Assembly (NCBI GenBank): GCA_030789695.1
Contig: CM061142.1
Span: 46,379,987 to 46,443,986 of the forward strand
DNA: 64,000 bases
Source of the DNA: Scilla litardierei
Lineage: Eukaryota > Streptophyta > Magnoliopsida > Asparagales > Asparagaceae
Direction: 5' to 3'
Part shown: positions 37,151 to 47,126 of the stretch, in pieces
Numbering within the stretch: position 1 is the first letter of the stretch
Layout: each line of letters starts with the position of its first letter
The notes under the pieces: generated by a model
Seen by the model: the letters and a program-made list of their open reading frames with translations, nothing else
Databases searched by the model: none
Told to the model about the DNA's origin: nothing
Translations under genes and position numbers: made by a program

Positions 37151-38653
37151 ATGCGTAGGAGTTCAAGGAGTCTCGACGACTTGATCCCCCTCGATCCAGA
37201 GATTAACGCCACCCTTAGGCGCTTGGCCGCCGAGAAGCGGAGAAGGGAATATCCCGAATCCATGGAGGAGAACACCCCACCTCAGAAGTCTCTGCTGGAA
37301 TACTCGATGCCATCTATCGAGTCCACTTCCGCCATCCGTCCTCCAGCTATCACGGCCCAAAGCTTTGAGCTAAAGCCGTCATTGGTGACATGGATCCAGC
37401 AGAATCAGTTTGCGGGTGTACCCATGGAGAGCCCGATCGAGCATCTAGACTCCTTCTTGGAGAAGTGTGACACCTTCCGGATCAATGGTGTCACGACAGA
37501 GGCTATCCGTCTGAAGCTGTTCCCCTTCTCCTTGCGAGACAAAGCAAAGCAATGGCTAAGGGGGAAGGACCCCAACACTTTCAACACCTGGGAGAAGCTC
37601 TCCAACGCTTTTCTGACAAAGTTCTTTCCTCCGGGGAAGACCATGAAGTTGAGGAGTGAAATCTCCTCCTTCTCACAGGCCAGCCACGAGTCCTTGCATG
37701 AAGCTTGGACGAGATATAAAGAGATGCAAAGAAGATGCCCTCACCATGAGCTTCCGAAGTGGCAGATTATTAATCTGTTCTACAATGGGTTGAGGGATGA
37801 CCTGAAATCTTCTATGGACGCCGCGGCTGGGGGTTCCTTCATGTCTAGAAGCGAGGAAGATGCCGTGAATATTCTGGAAAATATGGCATCCAACAATGAG
37901 CGGTGGTGTGACGAGAGAGCCACACCAAGAACTGGGGGTATACACAGAGTCGAGGACGTAGACAAACTTTCAAGCAAGTTTGACTTGCTTTCGACCCAGA
38001 TCTCCGCACTGATGGTAGGAGCCGGTGGGGCCGGTACACAGCAAGTTTCTGCGGTAGAGTCCGAATTCCTTGGGGAATTCGACTGTGGTGACATCTCACC
38101 ACCGTTGGATCAGGCGAGCGCACTATTTTACAACCCCACGGGGAATGCGCCATATCCACCAAGGAAAAATTCCAACCCGGCCTACTCTCCCAACAACCGG
38201 AACCACCCGAATTTCAGTTACCGGCCACCATTTCAGCCCTCGCCGCCTCAGCAGCCGCAGCAACAAGCATATCAGCCGGCTAGGCCACAGCAGAGTCAGT
38301 TTCAGCAGCAACCATCTCAGCAACAATCCTACGCCCCCAGGAATCAGCAGCCGTTCCAGCAGCAGCAGCAGTATGGCCAACAGAGGGCCGTCTCTCCGGT
38401 TGAGTCTCTCTTGACTCAATATATTACCAACCAGGAGAGGATCAACCAGAAGCTGGAAATGGGTCAGCGGACCCTCACGGACCAAGTAACCCAGCTGGGG
38501 TTACAAGTGGCGAACCTTGCAAGGTCACAAAACCAATTACCGCCACAACCGGAGGTGAACCCGAGGGGAGCACCCCCAGACATTGGCACTCGTGCACGAG
38601 CACGCGAATGTGTCCGCTATCGTTCTAAGAAGCGGGACACAAATTCCTACTAG
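37151..38653 (+). CDS. gag: Gag of element G (Athila/Tat-like), intact
   Basis: Codes for 500 residues from ATG 37151; upstream in-frame codons lack an ATG and lie in a pyrimidine-rich leader. The retrotransposon gag core runs over about residues 70-230 (KLFPFSLRDKAKQWL, then NTFNTWEKLSNAFLTKFFPP, ESLHEAWTRYKEMQRRCPHH, LFYNGLRDDL). A Gln/Pro-rich region follows at about 340-410, then a short amphipathic helix. No CCHC knuckle is present; RNA binding may depend on other basic regions. Gag forms the cytoplasmic particle. The frame ends 71 bp into the protease frame, which is offset by +1. A stretch of about 31 bp near 38567-38600 absent from B's alignment explains the shift. Lack of decay agrees with the near-identical LTRs. 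Confidence 0.9.
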   Translation: MRRSSRSLDDLIPLDPEINATLRRLAAEKRRREYPESMEENTPPQKSLLEYSMPSIESTSAIRPPAITAQSFELKPSLVTWIQQNQFAGVPMESPIEHLDSFLEKCDTFRINGVTTEAIRLKLFPFSLRDKAKQWLRGKDPNTFNTWEKLSNAFLTKFFPPGKTMKLRSEISSFSQASHESLHEAWTRYKEMQRRCPHHELPKWQIINLFYNGLRDDLKSSMDAAAGGSFMSRSEEDAVNILENMASNNERWCDERATPRTGGIHRVEDVDKLSSKFDLLSTQISALMVGAGGAGTQQVSAVESEFLGEFDCGDISPPLDQASALFYNPTGNAPYPPRKNSNPAYSPNNRNHPNFSYRPPFQPSPPQQPQQQAYQPARPQQSQFQQQPSQQQSYAPRNQQPFQQQQQYGQQRAVSPVESLLTQYITNQERINQKLEMGQRTLTDQVTQLGLQVANLARSQNQLPPQPEVNPRGAPPDIGTRARARECVRYRSKKRDTNSY

Positions 38654-39893
38654 AGTGCCCCCTAGCAACCCGGAAGCACCATTGGTCGTTGAGAGACCAA
38701 CTGAAAAATCTAACGATGCCGGTGCTTCGTCATCAAATCCTATGACTCCGGAGGGAGTCTCTGAAGAAGAAAAAGAGAAGAAGGAGGAAGAGAGCCCTAA
38801 AGTGTACAAACCCGTTGTGCCATTTCCCCAACGGTTGGCTCAGGCAAAAATTGATGAGAAATATGGCAAGTTCTTCGCCATGGTCAAGGACCTGAGTTTA
38901 CAGATCCCCTTCCTAGAAGCAATCGAAACAATCCCCTCCTATGCAAAATTCTTGAAAGATTTGGTGACTAGAGGGTCCAGAAAGGAGAAAGTAGTGTTGA
39001 CGGCGGAGTGTAGCGCTCTTATCCAGAGGGAAAATCCGCCGAAACTTAAAGACCCGGGGAGCTTTTCCATTCCTTGCACGATCGGAGCAGTGAAGGTTAA
39101 TCGTGCACTCGTCGATCTAGGAGCGAGTGTTAGCTTGATGCCCTTGTCAATGTACAAGAGAATAGGAATGGGTGATTTGGAGCCCACCGGGATGACCCTG
39201 CAACTAGCTGACCGGTCGGTAAAATATCCGGTGGGAGTTGTGGATGACCTTCCCGTGAATGTGAGAGGGGTGCATGTGCCTGTGGACTTTGTGGTCATGG
39301 ACATGCCCGAAGACGCACACACCCCCATTATCCTGGGACGGCCTTTCATAGCCACTGCTGGCGTTCTAATAGATGTGAAGAACGGAAAACTATCTTTGAA
39401 CGTCGGCGGAGAGAAAGTTGAGTTTGACCTGGGATTATCTATGAAGCACCCCGATCCCCCTGATGACCCTGGATGCAATTTGGTTGAGATAGAAGAAGAA
39501 AAATCTATAGAGGAGAGCTCCTGGGAGATTCTCCTGAGAAACCCCCCCCCCCCCCCCCCCGATGACTTGGGGGAATTAGAAGATGAAGAAGGCCCCGAAG
39601 ACAAAGAAGCTGCTGGAAAACCAAGTGCAGCGAGAACGACCCCTCCCGGGTTCCCCAAGACTCCTCCTGTGAGGAGAACGGGGAAAGAGCTCACGGACCT
39701 CACTAAAGACGAGGTCCGGATCCTGAAGAAGATGGCGGGAAGCGCCAACACCAAGGAAAAGCCCCTGGATCTCAAGAACAAAGGGAGGGTAGTCGAGCAA
39801 GTATTTTTCCAGCCGCTGACTACTCCAAGCGCCTTCAGCCCCAGCGAGGAAGAGATGCCGAAGTTTGGGCATCACCCGTATCAGCCACCATGA
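38583..39893 (+). CDS. Protease of element G, +1 frame to Gag
   Basis: Open frame of 436 residues without an ATG near its start, so the 5' edge is the extent of the frame and not an initiation site. The motif AIVLRSGTQ, usual at the gag-protease junction of Tat/Athila, is near its beginning. The catalytic motif DLGAS (39114-39128) is followed by SLMPLSMY, MTLQLADRSV, VPVDFVVMDM and ILGRPFIATAGV, a complete retropepsin fold pattern. A Pro run encoded by 19 C (39542-39560) and an acidic tail follow. It would cleave the Gag polyprotein. Reverse transcriptase is absent; the frame ends at 39893, 15 bp before the post-pol block. Translation would need a frameshift, or this copy is defective. Confidence 0.85.
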   Translation: MALVHEHANVSAIVLRSGTQIPTRVPPSNPEAPLVVERPTEKSNDAGASSSNPMTPEGVSEEEKEKKEEESPKVYKPVVPFPQRLAQAKIDEKYGKFFAMVKDLSLQIPFLEAIETIPSYAKFLKDLVTRGSRKEKVVLTAECSALIQRENPPKLKDPGSFSIPCTIGAVKVNRALVDLGASVSLMPLSMYKRIGMGDLEPTGMTLQLADRSVKYPVGVVDDLPVNVRGVHVPVDFVVMDMPEDAHTPIILGRPFIATAGVLIDVKNGKLSLNVGGEKVEFDLGLSMKHPDPPDDPGCNLVEIEEEKSIEESSWEILLRNPPPPPPDDLGELEDEEGPEDKEAAGKPSAARTTPPGFPKTPPVRRTGKELTDLTKDEVRILKKMAGSANTKEKPLDLKNKGRVVEQVFFQPLTTPSAFSPSEEEMPKFGHHPYQPP

Positions 39894-39907
39894 GCATCTC
39901 TTGCGGG

Positions 39908-39955
39908 CGTCGAGCCAACGACGTTAAACAAGTGCGCTTCATGGGAGGCAACCCA
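39908..39955 (+). other. Conserved block normally following pol
   Basis: Contains GACGTTAAACAAGTGCGCTT and GGGAGGCAACCC. Its position right after the protease marks the place where pol is missing. Equivalent to 24172-24218 in B. Confidence 0.7.
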
Positions 39956-40085
39956 TGTTCTAAACTTTTTCCCACTTTTTAGCATTAATTTTTACTTTAT
40001 TTTATCTATTTTTATAAATAAAATCAGCCGCGAGAACATCCGTTCGGGGACTTAAGCAAATTTCTTGGTTTTTGCAGGAAACAGG

Positions 40086-40452
40086 CCCCAACCGATCGGG
40101 TGACAACTCACCCGATCGGTTGGGATGTATCAGATACATGCTGAGATCCGTCCCCGAATGAACCGATTGGTTGAGTAATGAAGAGACCGGGTGGCAGACC
40201 GGGTGAGCTGGGGAGAACTCTCGGGAAATCTTGGGGAATATCAACCGATCGGTTGAGTTCTAGCACGATCGGTTGACGCGACCGGGTGAGCAGCCCTAAG
40301 TTCTCGGGAAATTGTGTGGAGCGGCCAACCGATCGGTTGAAAAGTCACCCGATCGGTTCGCCTGTAGCATTTCTTCGGCAAGATTTTCGACCTAACAGTC
40401 AACCGATCGGGTAACAAGTCACCCGATCGGTTCGACTTAAAACCCTATATAA
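40086..40452 (+). promoter_or_regulatory. Internal palindrome/TATA cassette of G
   Basis: ACCGATCGGT, ACCGATCGGGT and ACCCGATCGGT repeat about nine times from 40089 to 40437, the same words as in G's LTR promoter. TATATAA follows at 40446-40452, and an ORF starts 450 bp further on at 40902. This mirrors 24430-24576 in B and suggests a second promoter. Confidence 0.55.
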
Positions 40453-40901
40453 CCACCCCCGACACCCGTTCGTTTTCTCCCTCGCCCGATCGCCCGAACC
40501 TCTGCCGTTTCGTCTCCCGTCGTGCGCCTTCCTGCTTTCTTCCCCAAGATCAGCCTCGATCTTCTTCTCCAACCATTTCACTACTCATCCACCATCATTT
40601 CTCTCCATTCCCCCGTCATCTCCCTACACACAAACCCTAGATTTCCCCCATTTCCCCCCCCCCCCCCCCCCCCCCGCTTCGGAACTTGTTGAAGAGATCG
40701 CTGCGGCTTCACATCGTGCTCCAATCGAGCAGCATCGGGGCATCCACGAGCAACTATCTTCATCTCATTTTGGGTAAACTCGCACCTTTGCTTAATTTTA
40801 ATCTTTTCCCAAATATTCTGTTTGCTTGTTGGTCGTATTTTGGGTTTGTGTTGAATTCGTTGTACTTTCACACACCTACGCGCACAAACAACACCTACAC
40901 A

Positions 40902-41291
40902 ATGCCTCCCTGCCGTATTAAACCCACCGACGCTAGCTCTTCGAACCCTAGGCCCACCCGTCGTACCCGTCGCACACAGCCCACCACCTCTAACCCATCC
41001 ACCACACCACGCACCACTTCCCCACCTCCCGGTTACGATCCCGAATATGGGATGCAATTCCAATCCGATGACCATGCCGACCGATTCACGGCCATGGTCC
41101 TCCTTGCTGGTCAGGGTGGTCGGATAACCCAGGAATCCGTCGACCGAGACCTCCCCTTCCTTCAAAGCTTCGTTCGCCACATCCGCGAAGACCCACCCGA
41201 CGTCTCCGAGCTCCACATTCCACCCCCCACGACCCCTGGTCCCCAGCGCAGGCCCCCGTCACCACCCCCAGAGGGTGGTGCCCCTGCTTGA
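40902..41291 (+). CDS. Second ORF of G, 129 residues, shortened relative of B's ORF2
   Basis: Starts MPPCRIKPTDASSSNPR; the ATG at 40902 is chosen by comparison with MPRRVIIRSSSS in B. The N-terminal third is rich in Pro, Thr, Arg and Ser, the middle (FQSDDHADRFTAMVLLAGQ) looks folded, and the end PPPEGGAPA resembles PPPPPGGAA of B. The large Athila-ORF1-like centre seen in B is missing, so this is probably an internally deleted version. It may also be a real small protein, since the frame is open in a young copy. It lies downstream of the internal palindrome/TATA cassette. A run of 22 C (40654-40675) sits in its leader. I cannot assign a function. Confidence 0.5.
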   Translation: MPPCRIKPTDASSSNPRPTRRTRRTQPTTSNPSTTPRTTSPPPGYDPEYGMQFQSDDHADRFTAMVLLAGQGGRITQESVDRDLPFLQSFVRHIREDPPDVSELHIPPPTTPGPQRRPPSPPPEGGAPA

Positions 41292-43065
41292 TTTTTCTCT
41301 CCCGCTTTTGCCCCCCCCCCCCCATTTTTGTGCCCATCTGTCTTTTCGGGGCCCCGCTTTGTCTCTGTCGGAGGGAGGGGACTATTTGCGTGTTGTTTTC
41401 TAGATTCACCCCTTTTGTTTTTGACTCCCCCTTGCACATATCTGGATTTCATTGATCATATCGTTTCGCTAGCTCTTTCTGGTCTAGCTTGGGGGAAGTC
41501 TACTTTGGTTTGTTGTCGTGTCTTGTTTGTTTTTCTCATTTTTGTGTGTGCCTGCTTTTCACTTTTTGAGTGTCGTGTCGTGTGATTTTATTTTATTTTT
41601 ATTTTTCGTTTTGTTTGATCTCGATCTTGTTTTTTCTTTCTTTTTCAGTTTTATCTATGTGTTTTCCTCGTTTTCATTTCTTTTCGTGTCTGTGCGTATC
41701 CCCCCCCCCCCCCATTTTCATTGCCCTCCCGTACTCCCTCTTATTGCATTGAGGGCAATGCAAGTTTCAGCTTGGGGGAGTCGCACTTCGTGCGTCATTT
41801 GTGTTGTTTTTCTACGTTATTTGAGTCGTTTTCCATCGTGTTTTTCTTTTTTCTTTTTCCTTCTTTCTTTAGCTCTTTCTCCTAGAAATGAATCCTATGA
41901 TGAATCGCCACAAAGTCACACACACCTAGCATTGCATCGATAATCACACTCACTAACTCTGGGATTTCGAGTCCTCTTGCATTTCACGCATCGTGGGTCC
42001 ACTTAGCTTTTTGTGAGTCGTGTATCGTGACTAGCATTTGGTGCGCTTCTGCTTTGTGGTTTTACTTTATATACCGGTTCAGGAATGACCCCTAGATTGT
42101 CATGCTCCGATTTGAATATGCGGTTTGCTTCTAATGTCTGCTTCTATATGCATGCTATTTATATCGTATACTTCAATTCGCATGCGTCGGGATTCCACAA
42201 CTAAGGACTAGGATACCCCATTTAGCCTAAGCTCTATTTAGCAACAATAGTCTCCTTTGCCCGAGTGTTTAGATTTCGACTTCTTTTTTTGTTTTACTTG
42301 GTGCAAATCCCCTCGTCGTGTACCGTTCTCCCACTTGGGAGAGTAAACATGTGTATAGCCAATATCCCAAAAATCCAAAAAAAAAAGGAGAAAAGAAAAG
42401 AAAAACCCAAAAAGAAAAGAAAAGAAAAAGATTGTATAGCCAAAAAGCCAAAAAAATATGCAAATACCCAAAACCCAAAAAAAAATTCCCGTGTGAATAT
42501 TTTCATACTTGCCAAGAATAAAGGGAAGGCGAGAATTTGCACCGAGTGTTCTTCTCCACATCATCTCAACCCCCGTCATTATCGAAAACACTTGGCTTGG
42601 GAACCTTTTAGCTAGTATCTAGGCTATAGTGGCGTGATTTCCTTAACCCTAGTTGTGGAGTCCCCGATGCATGATACGCTTCTATTCTCTCTATTCTCAT
42701 GCATGCTTGAACTTATAGTCGCCGCTTAATTCAATTCGATTCGATATTTGGGTCATATCTTGGATTTGTGTATATCGAGCCTCGTAGCACATCGTAGAAA
42801 GCATCACCATTTGCTAGCACACGACCACGCTCACTCGCGCTTCACTGCGTGGACCCACGACACTTATTTGGACTCGCTTTCCTAGGTTTAGTGGTGTGAT
42901 TTGGCGTTTGCTTGCTAGGTGAGTGGTTTTTGATTTTGTTGGCTCTGATGGGCGATCTAGGCCTTAGAGTTTTCTTTTTCTTTCTTCCTCTCTATTTTCC
43001 CCTTCCGAGCTCCTACTCTCACTCGTCTTCCTCGAGGACGAGGAAGAGTTCAGCTTGGGGGAATT
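41292..43065 (+). other. Non-coding 3' region of G with three polypurine-like motifs
   Basis: No gene. AGCTTGGGGGAAG (41486-41498), AGCTTGGGGGAGT (41769-41781, after the hairpin GCATTGAGGGCAATGC) and AGCTTGGGGGAATT (43052-43065, abutting the 3' LTR). C runs at 41311-41323 and 41700-41713. Around 42370-42500 the sequence is A-rich. Confidence 0.65.
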
Positions 43066-44623
43066 TGACGTGCGCTTATATTTTATATATTCACGCACGT
43101 TTTCTTTTGTGTTTCTCCGTGTTTTCCGCCGTCTCTTATTCGTTTTCGTATATTTTCCCGTTTTCTTTCACTTTTCTTTGTTTGTCCATGATTGCAGGAG
43201 TTCGACCACGTAGTGGACGTTTTACGATGATATCCCAAGTCCCCGGAGCAACGGGAGAAGTCACGCGTGATCCAGGGGATCAAACGGCGAAGTATTCATC
43301 TTTCAGCCCCTCACCCGGTCGGTTGGTCATCTCCAACCGATCGGGTGATGCACGCGTGCACCAACCGGTCTCCGCCGCAGCTCACAACGAAGTCACCCGA
43401 CCGGTTCACAGACCGGTTCAGCGGGGGCTATTCTCTGTTTTCTCGAAGCAAAGCGCCAACCGATCGGGTGACTCTCACCCGATCGGTTCATCTGTAGCTG
43501 AGAAAGATGAGCTGAAGACACGGACGTCGAACCGGCCGTTTCACCCGACCGCTCCAAGATCCAACCGGTCGCTCAAGAACTCACCCGATCGGTTCATGTG
43601 ATCGGGTGAAAACTCGCCGTTTTCTGATATTTATTTGTAACGGATCAACCGATCGGTTGACTTGTCAACCGATCGGTTGATGCGACGGCCTATATATAGA
43701 GCCCCTAGGGTTCCAGAAACGGGGAGTTGCTGTTTTTCTACTGTTTTATTTCCTTATGACGGCTGTAATTGTTACTCTTTTGTAAGTTTTCAGATCTTTC
43801 TAAAATTTTAGTATTGTCTTTATTACTCCTTTACTTCCGCATTGCAATTGTCCGATTATGATTTCAACGGTTAAATTTCATTTAGATTGCTTTTTCATGA
43901 ATTTTTGTGAGTAGTTCCCAAATCTGGGATTTTGGTGGAAACCCCTTCGGGGGCTCTTCCTGATGCGTCCATAGGGTTAGAAAATCGATAGGGAGTAGGA
44001 ATCTAACGGTTACGCGGGGCGTTTCATTGTCATCGGCGGGAAAAAGGCCGCCTTTGACCGTCGGGCCAAGGGGGAATAAACTTGGCGGTTGACTCCCTAG
44101 CCATAGCTCACGCATTTAGCGTAGACGCCAAATCCTAGCACGCGGGAGCGGCAGGATGAGACGTTGGGAGATATCGTTGCGGACTTAGTGCTCCCGGGAT
44201 CGATCAGTGTTAATGGACACGGGAGTGCCCACTGATCGAATCCGGGAAGTCCGGTGTATCATCCTGGGCACCGACCGGAATATCGGGCCCATGGGACGCC
44301 GGTACCACTTTCAGAGGCAACGTCCCACCATTAGACCCTAATCCCGATCGCTATCCATACCCGTAGGCCGTATCAGCGAGAGTCTCTCGTCGGGTTGGAA
44401 ACCAAAGTCCCGGGTTTACTTTCTTTTCGTTCTTACGCTTTTATCCCCTTTTGTGACAACCAACCACCGATTCGGGCTAGCTCGCCCCTCGGGGTGATTT
44501 AGGTCCTACCTGACCCAAGCACAACCTCGCCTCCCTGAGTTCGATATTCCCGCACCCTACACTAACCGTGAAACTTGCAGTAAACGACACCGCGCCGCCG
44601 CGACGCAAGCGGGGCGCCGGTCA
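43066..44623 (+). repeat. 3' LTR of G
   Basis: 1558 bp, TGACGTGCGC...GCCGGTCA, about 99% identical to the 5' LTR by eye. It carries two copies of the AACCGATCGGTTGACTTGTC-type unit where the 5' LTR has three. The frame 42912-43601 reads across its left edge and is not a gene. Confidence 0.95.
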
Positions 44624-45757
44624 GGGCGCCGGCGGACGGCGGATGACCAAGGGCATTTTCCGGCAGGTGGCGCCGCACGCAGGAGCTGGGCGATAGCCTG
44701 GGTTGGTCTTCGGCGCGTTTTCAGGTGGCTGCAGGGGTTCCCAACGGCGGCGGTTTCTTGCCGGTGGCGGCGGTTTCTGGCTGGCGGTGCGCGCAGTTGA
44801 GAGGGTGGTGGAGGCCGACCTTGGGGAGAGGGAGGAGGAAGAAGAAGAAGAAGGGAAGAAAATGAAGGTTCTGAGTTTGTTCTTGGGGTTTTTGAATCTG
44901 AAATCCTCTTTGGTTTGAATCTGAAATTGGGTTTCAGATTTCTATTTGTGTTTGATTTCTTGTTGAATCTGGAATTGGTTTTTGGATCTGAAATTCCTCT
45001 GTCTCAATTTCAGTTTGGGTTTGATTTGTTGAATCTGGCTTGGAGAATTGGGTTGGGAGGAATTTCAATTCGGGGATTGATTTGGGAGGATGATGGTTTG
45101 GGGCTGATGAAGAACAGATTTGGATTTGGGAAATTGTTTCTGGTTTGATTTTTGATTTAGCTTAGGGACTGATTTGGTTTGGAAATTGGTTTGCAGGGGA
45201 ATCGGGTTTGATGGATTGCAGGGAAGAAGAAGGTTTGCTAGAGGATTTGTTTACAGGAGAAGAGGTGTTGCCCCTGCTGTTGAAATACAACAGTGAAGGG
45301 GAACAAATTGCTGGAATTGAGAGCTGGAGGTGGGGGGAGGGCTTCAATTCCATGTTAGATCTGAACTGCCAAACGGTGGAAATCAATAGGGTAGGTTAAT
45401 TAATTAGTAACTTAATTAGGGTTAAAGTTAATTAGTGATTTGATTTTCAGCCAATGGTAATAAGTTATTTAGTAATTAACTCTTAATTAAAGTAATTAAG
45501 TAAAATGTGATTATTAGAATAAATAAAGTAATTGGTGAAAGTTAAAAGTGATTAGCAATTTGTAATTAGTAAGATAATTAAGTTAAGGTAACTTGTTAAA
45601 ATTAATAGTCAATTAGTGATGATACGGTAAAACGAAAAAAAACGGACACGCTCGTTTTGACACACAAACATGGAACTTGCGCACGAAAACATCCGGATGG
45701 TCAAACCAAAAATACGGGCACATACAATAATACGCCTAGAAAATACCAGTCGTTACA

Positions 45758-46047
45758 TTCTACACACCTTATAAAAATTCCGTCCTCGAAATTTCTTATC
45801 ATCTAATGAGCAGGAAACAAGTATAGATAACACTCTCGTATTTCTATGAGGTAAATTATGACCTGAAATACTTCGAGACGAAGAAATGAAATTGGTTAGG
45901 AAAAGACACAAGTGACGTGGTTAAGATTGAATTTCAAAAAGTTCGGATGACTAAGCACCATTGATGGCCTTAATCGTCAATAGGCAAGCAAAATAGCTAG
46001 CGACGGCTACCAGCGATGTGCAGGGACAAGGGTGAGAAAATAATAAA

Positions 46048-46133
<86 letters not shown>

Positions 46134-46378
46134 TCACAACTGCTACCCCAATTTTCTAACACACTGGTTGGTAAACACATATCCTCAAACAAGTGTTCCT
46201 AAAATAAATCATCACTCCTCGTCTCGCCACTAAATAATGTTACAATTATAAGCATATCCTAAGCTTAAACATAGATCCAACATTTCCTTTATGATTTCTA
46301 CCTCATAATTCATGCCTTAAACAATCAATACAAAACACTTCGATAAGGAAAATACCAACTATCCTCAACCAAAACCTC
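45758..46378 (-). other. Interior of E next to its 3' LTR
   Basis: No protein is recognisable. On the minus strand it ends in ATAAGGTGTGTAGAA, a polypurine-like tract, before the LTR start TGTAACGACTGG. The ACCTC at 46374-46378 is the left target duplication of D. Confidence 0.6.
46052..46132. repeat. (AT)n microsatellite
   Basis: An uninterrupted AT dinucleotide run of about 80 bp within E's interior. The Ile/Tyr-repeat frame across it is an artefact. Confidence 0.95.
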
Positions 46379-46550
46379 TGTAACGGCTGGTTTTTGTATG
46401 ATGAATACTATTTATATATATATGCAATTGTTCGTCTTCTTTCTTTACTTCTCCGCGCTCACATCTTAGTATAGGATCACTCTTGGAACTCATTAGAATC
46501 ATCCCGAAGCCTCCCGCTTCAATTTTTGACTTCCTGTGCCAATTAGTCGG

Positions 46551-47126
46551 TTCACGTTGAGGAACCGACCGACTAGATGTCAATCTAGTCGGTCAACAAC
46601 TCCTCTTGGACCGACTAGTTTCCGTCAGGTTTTTCCCTTGAGTTACTGTTTACGATTAGTCGGTCTAAGTTCATCCACCGACCGACTAGTTTTCATACTA
46701 GTCGGTCAACACTTCTTCTCAGACCGACTTGTACAGAGATCATTTTTCGCACCCAGGTTACTGTTTACCGTTAGTCGGTCAAAGAACGAAAACCGACCGA
46801 CTAGTTGACGAACTAGTCGGTTAGGTATCTTTCTCTGACCGACTAATCTTCAAAATATATTGTTGACCAATTTCACCCTTTAGTCGGTCTATGAACACTG
46901 GCCGACTGACTAGGTTGCAAACTAGTCGGTCGACGAGCCTTCACAGACCGACTAACTCTATAAATTCTACAACACCCATGTTCACGGTTTGGGTTTTAGT
47001 CGATCACAGTTATACGACCGACCGACTAGTTCCCAAACTAGTCGGTCGACCGCCCTTCTCTGACCGACTAGTTGACCCCGAAACCCTAATTTCTGTGCTA
47101 GCCGCCGTTTCATTTTCTTATTTAAA
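46551..47126 (+). promoter_or_regulatory. LTR promoter of D: GACCGACTAGTCGGTC words plus TATTTAAA
   Basis: The half-sites GACCGACTAG and CTAGTCGGTC alternate about twenty times between 46551 and 47075, together forming CCGACTAGTCGG palindromes at several spacings. TATTTAAA at 47119-47126 follows within 50 bp. The 3' LTR keeps only the first part of the cluster and lacks the TATA box. Confidence 0.65.

Larger units (their letters stand above)
35374..44623 (+). mobile_element. Element G: complete Athila/Tat-like gag-protease element, GGGCG duplication
   Basis: LTRs 35374-36958 and 43066-44623 begin TGACGTGCGC and end GCCGGTCA. GGGCG flanks both sides (35369-35373, 44624-44628), and the empty site is at 59292-59296. 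By eye the LTRs differ by about 14 substitutions and two indels, so the insertion is young. It keeps a perfect primer site, gag, protease, the post-pol block, an internal promoter-like cassette, a short second ORF and a polypurine tract, but has no pol. It is a non-autonomous element of TR-GAG/large-derivative type. Confidence 0.95.
33410..45757 (-). repeat. 3' LTR of E, interrupted by G
   Basis: The left edge is TGTCACGCCCC (33410) and the right edge CAGTCGTTACA (45757). Without G (35374-44623) and one GGGCG it is about 3.1 kb. It contains CCACCGCATGCGGGTGG near 34166 and repeats of TCACGATTTC (about 34280-34385). Frames such as 44703-45148 lie in GC-rich or Gly/Leu-rich LTR sequence without motifs. 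Confidence 0.85.

Noticed and set aside
38939..39781. 280-residue minus-strand frame
   Set aside because: Antisense shadow of the G protease.
40581..41216. 211-residue minus-strand frame
   Set aside because: Includes a Gly run from the 22 C tract and is antisense to the short G ORF; no motif.
46551..47075. CRISPR-like array from regularly recurring palindromes
   Set aside because: Units are 8-12 bp, spacing is irregular and the context is a plant LTR promoter.
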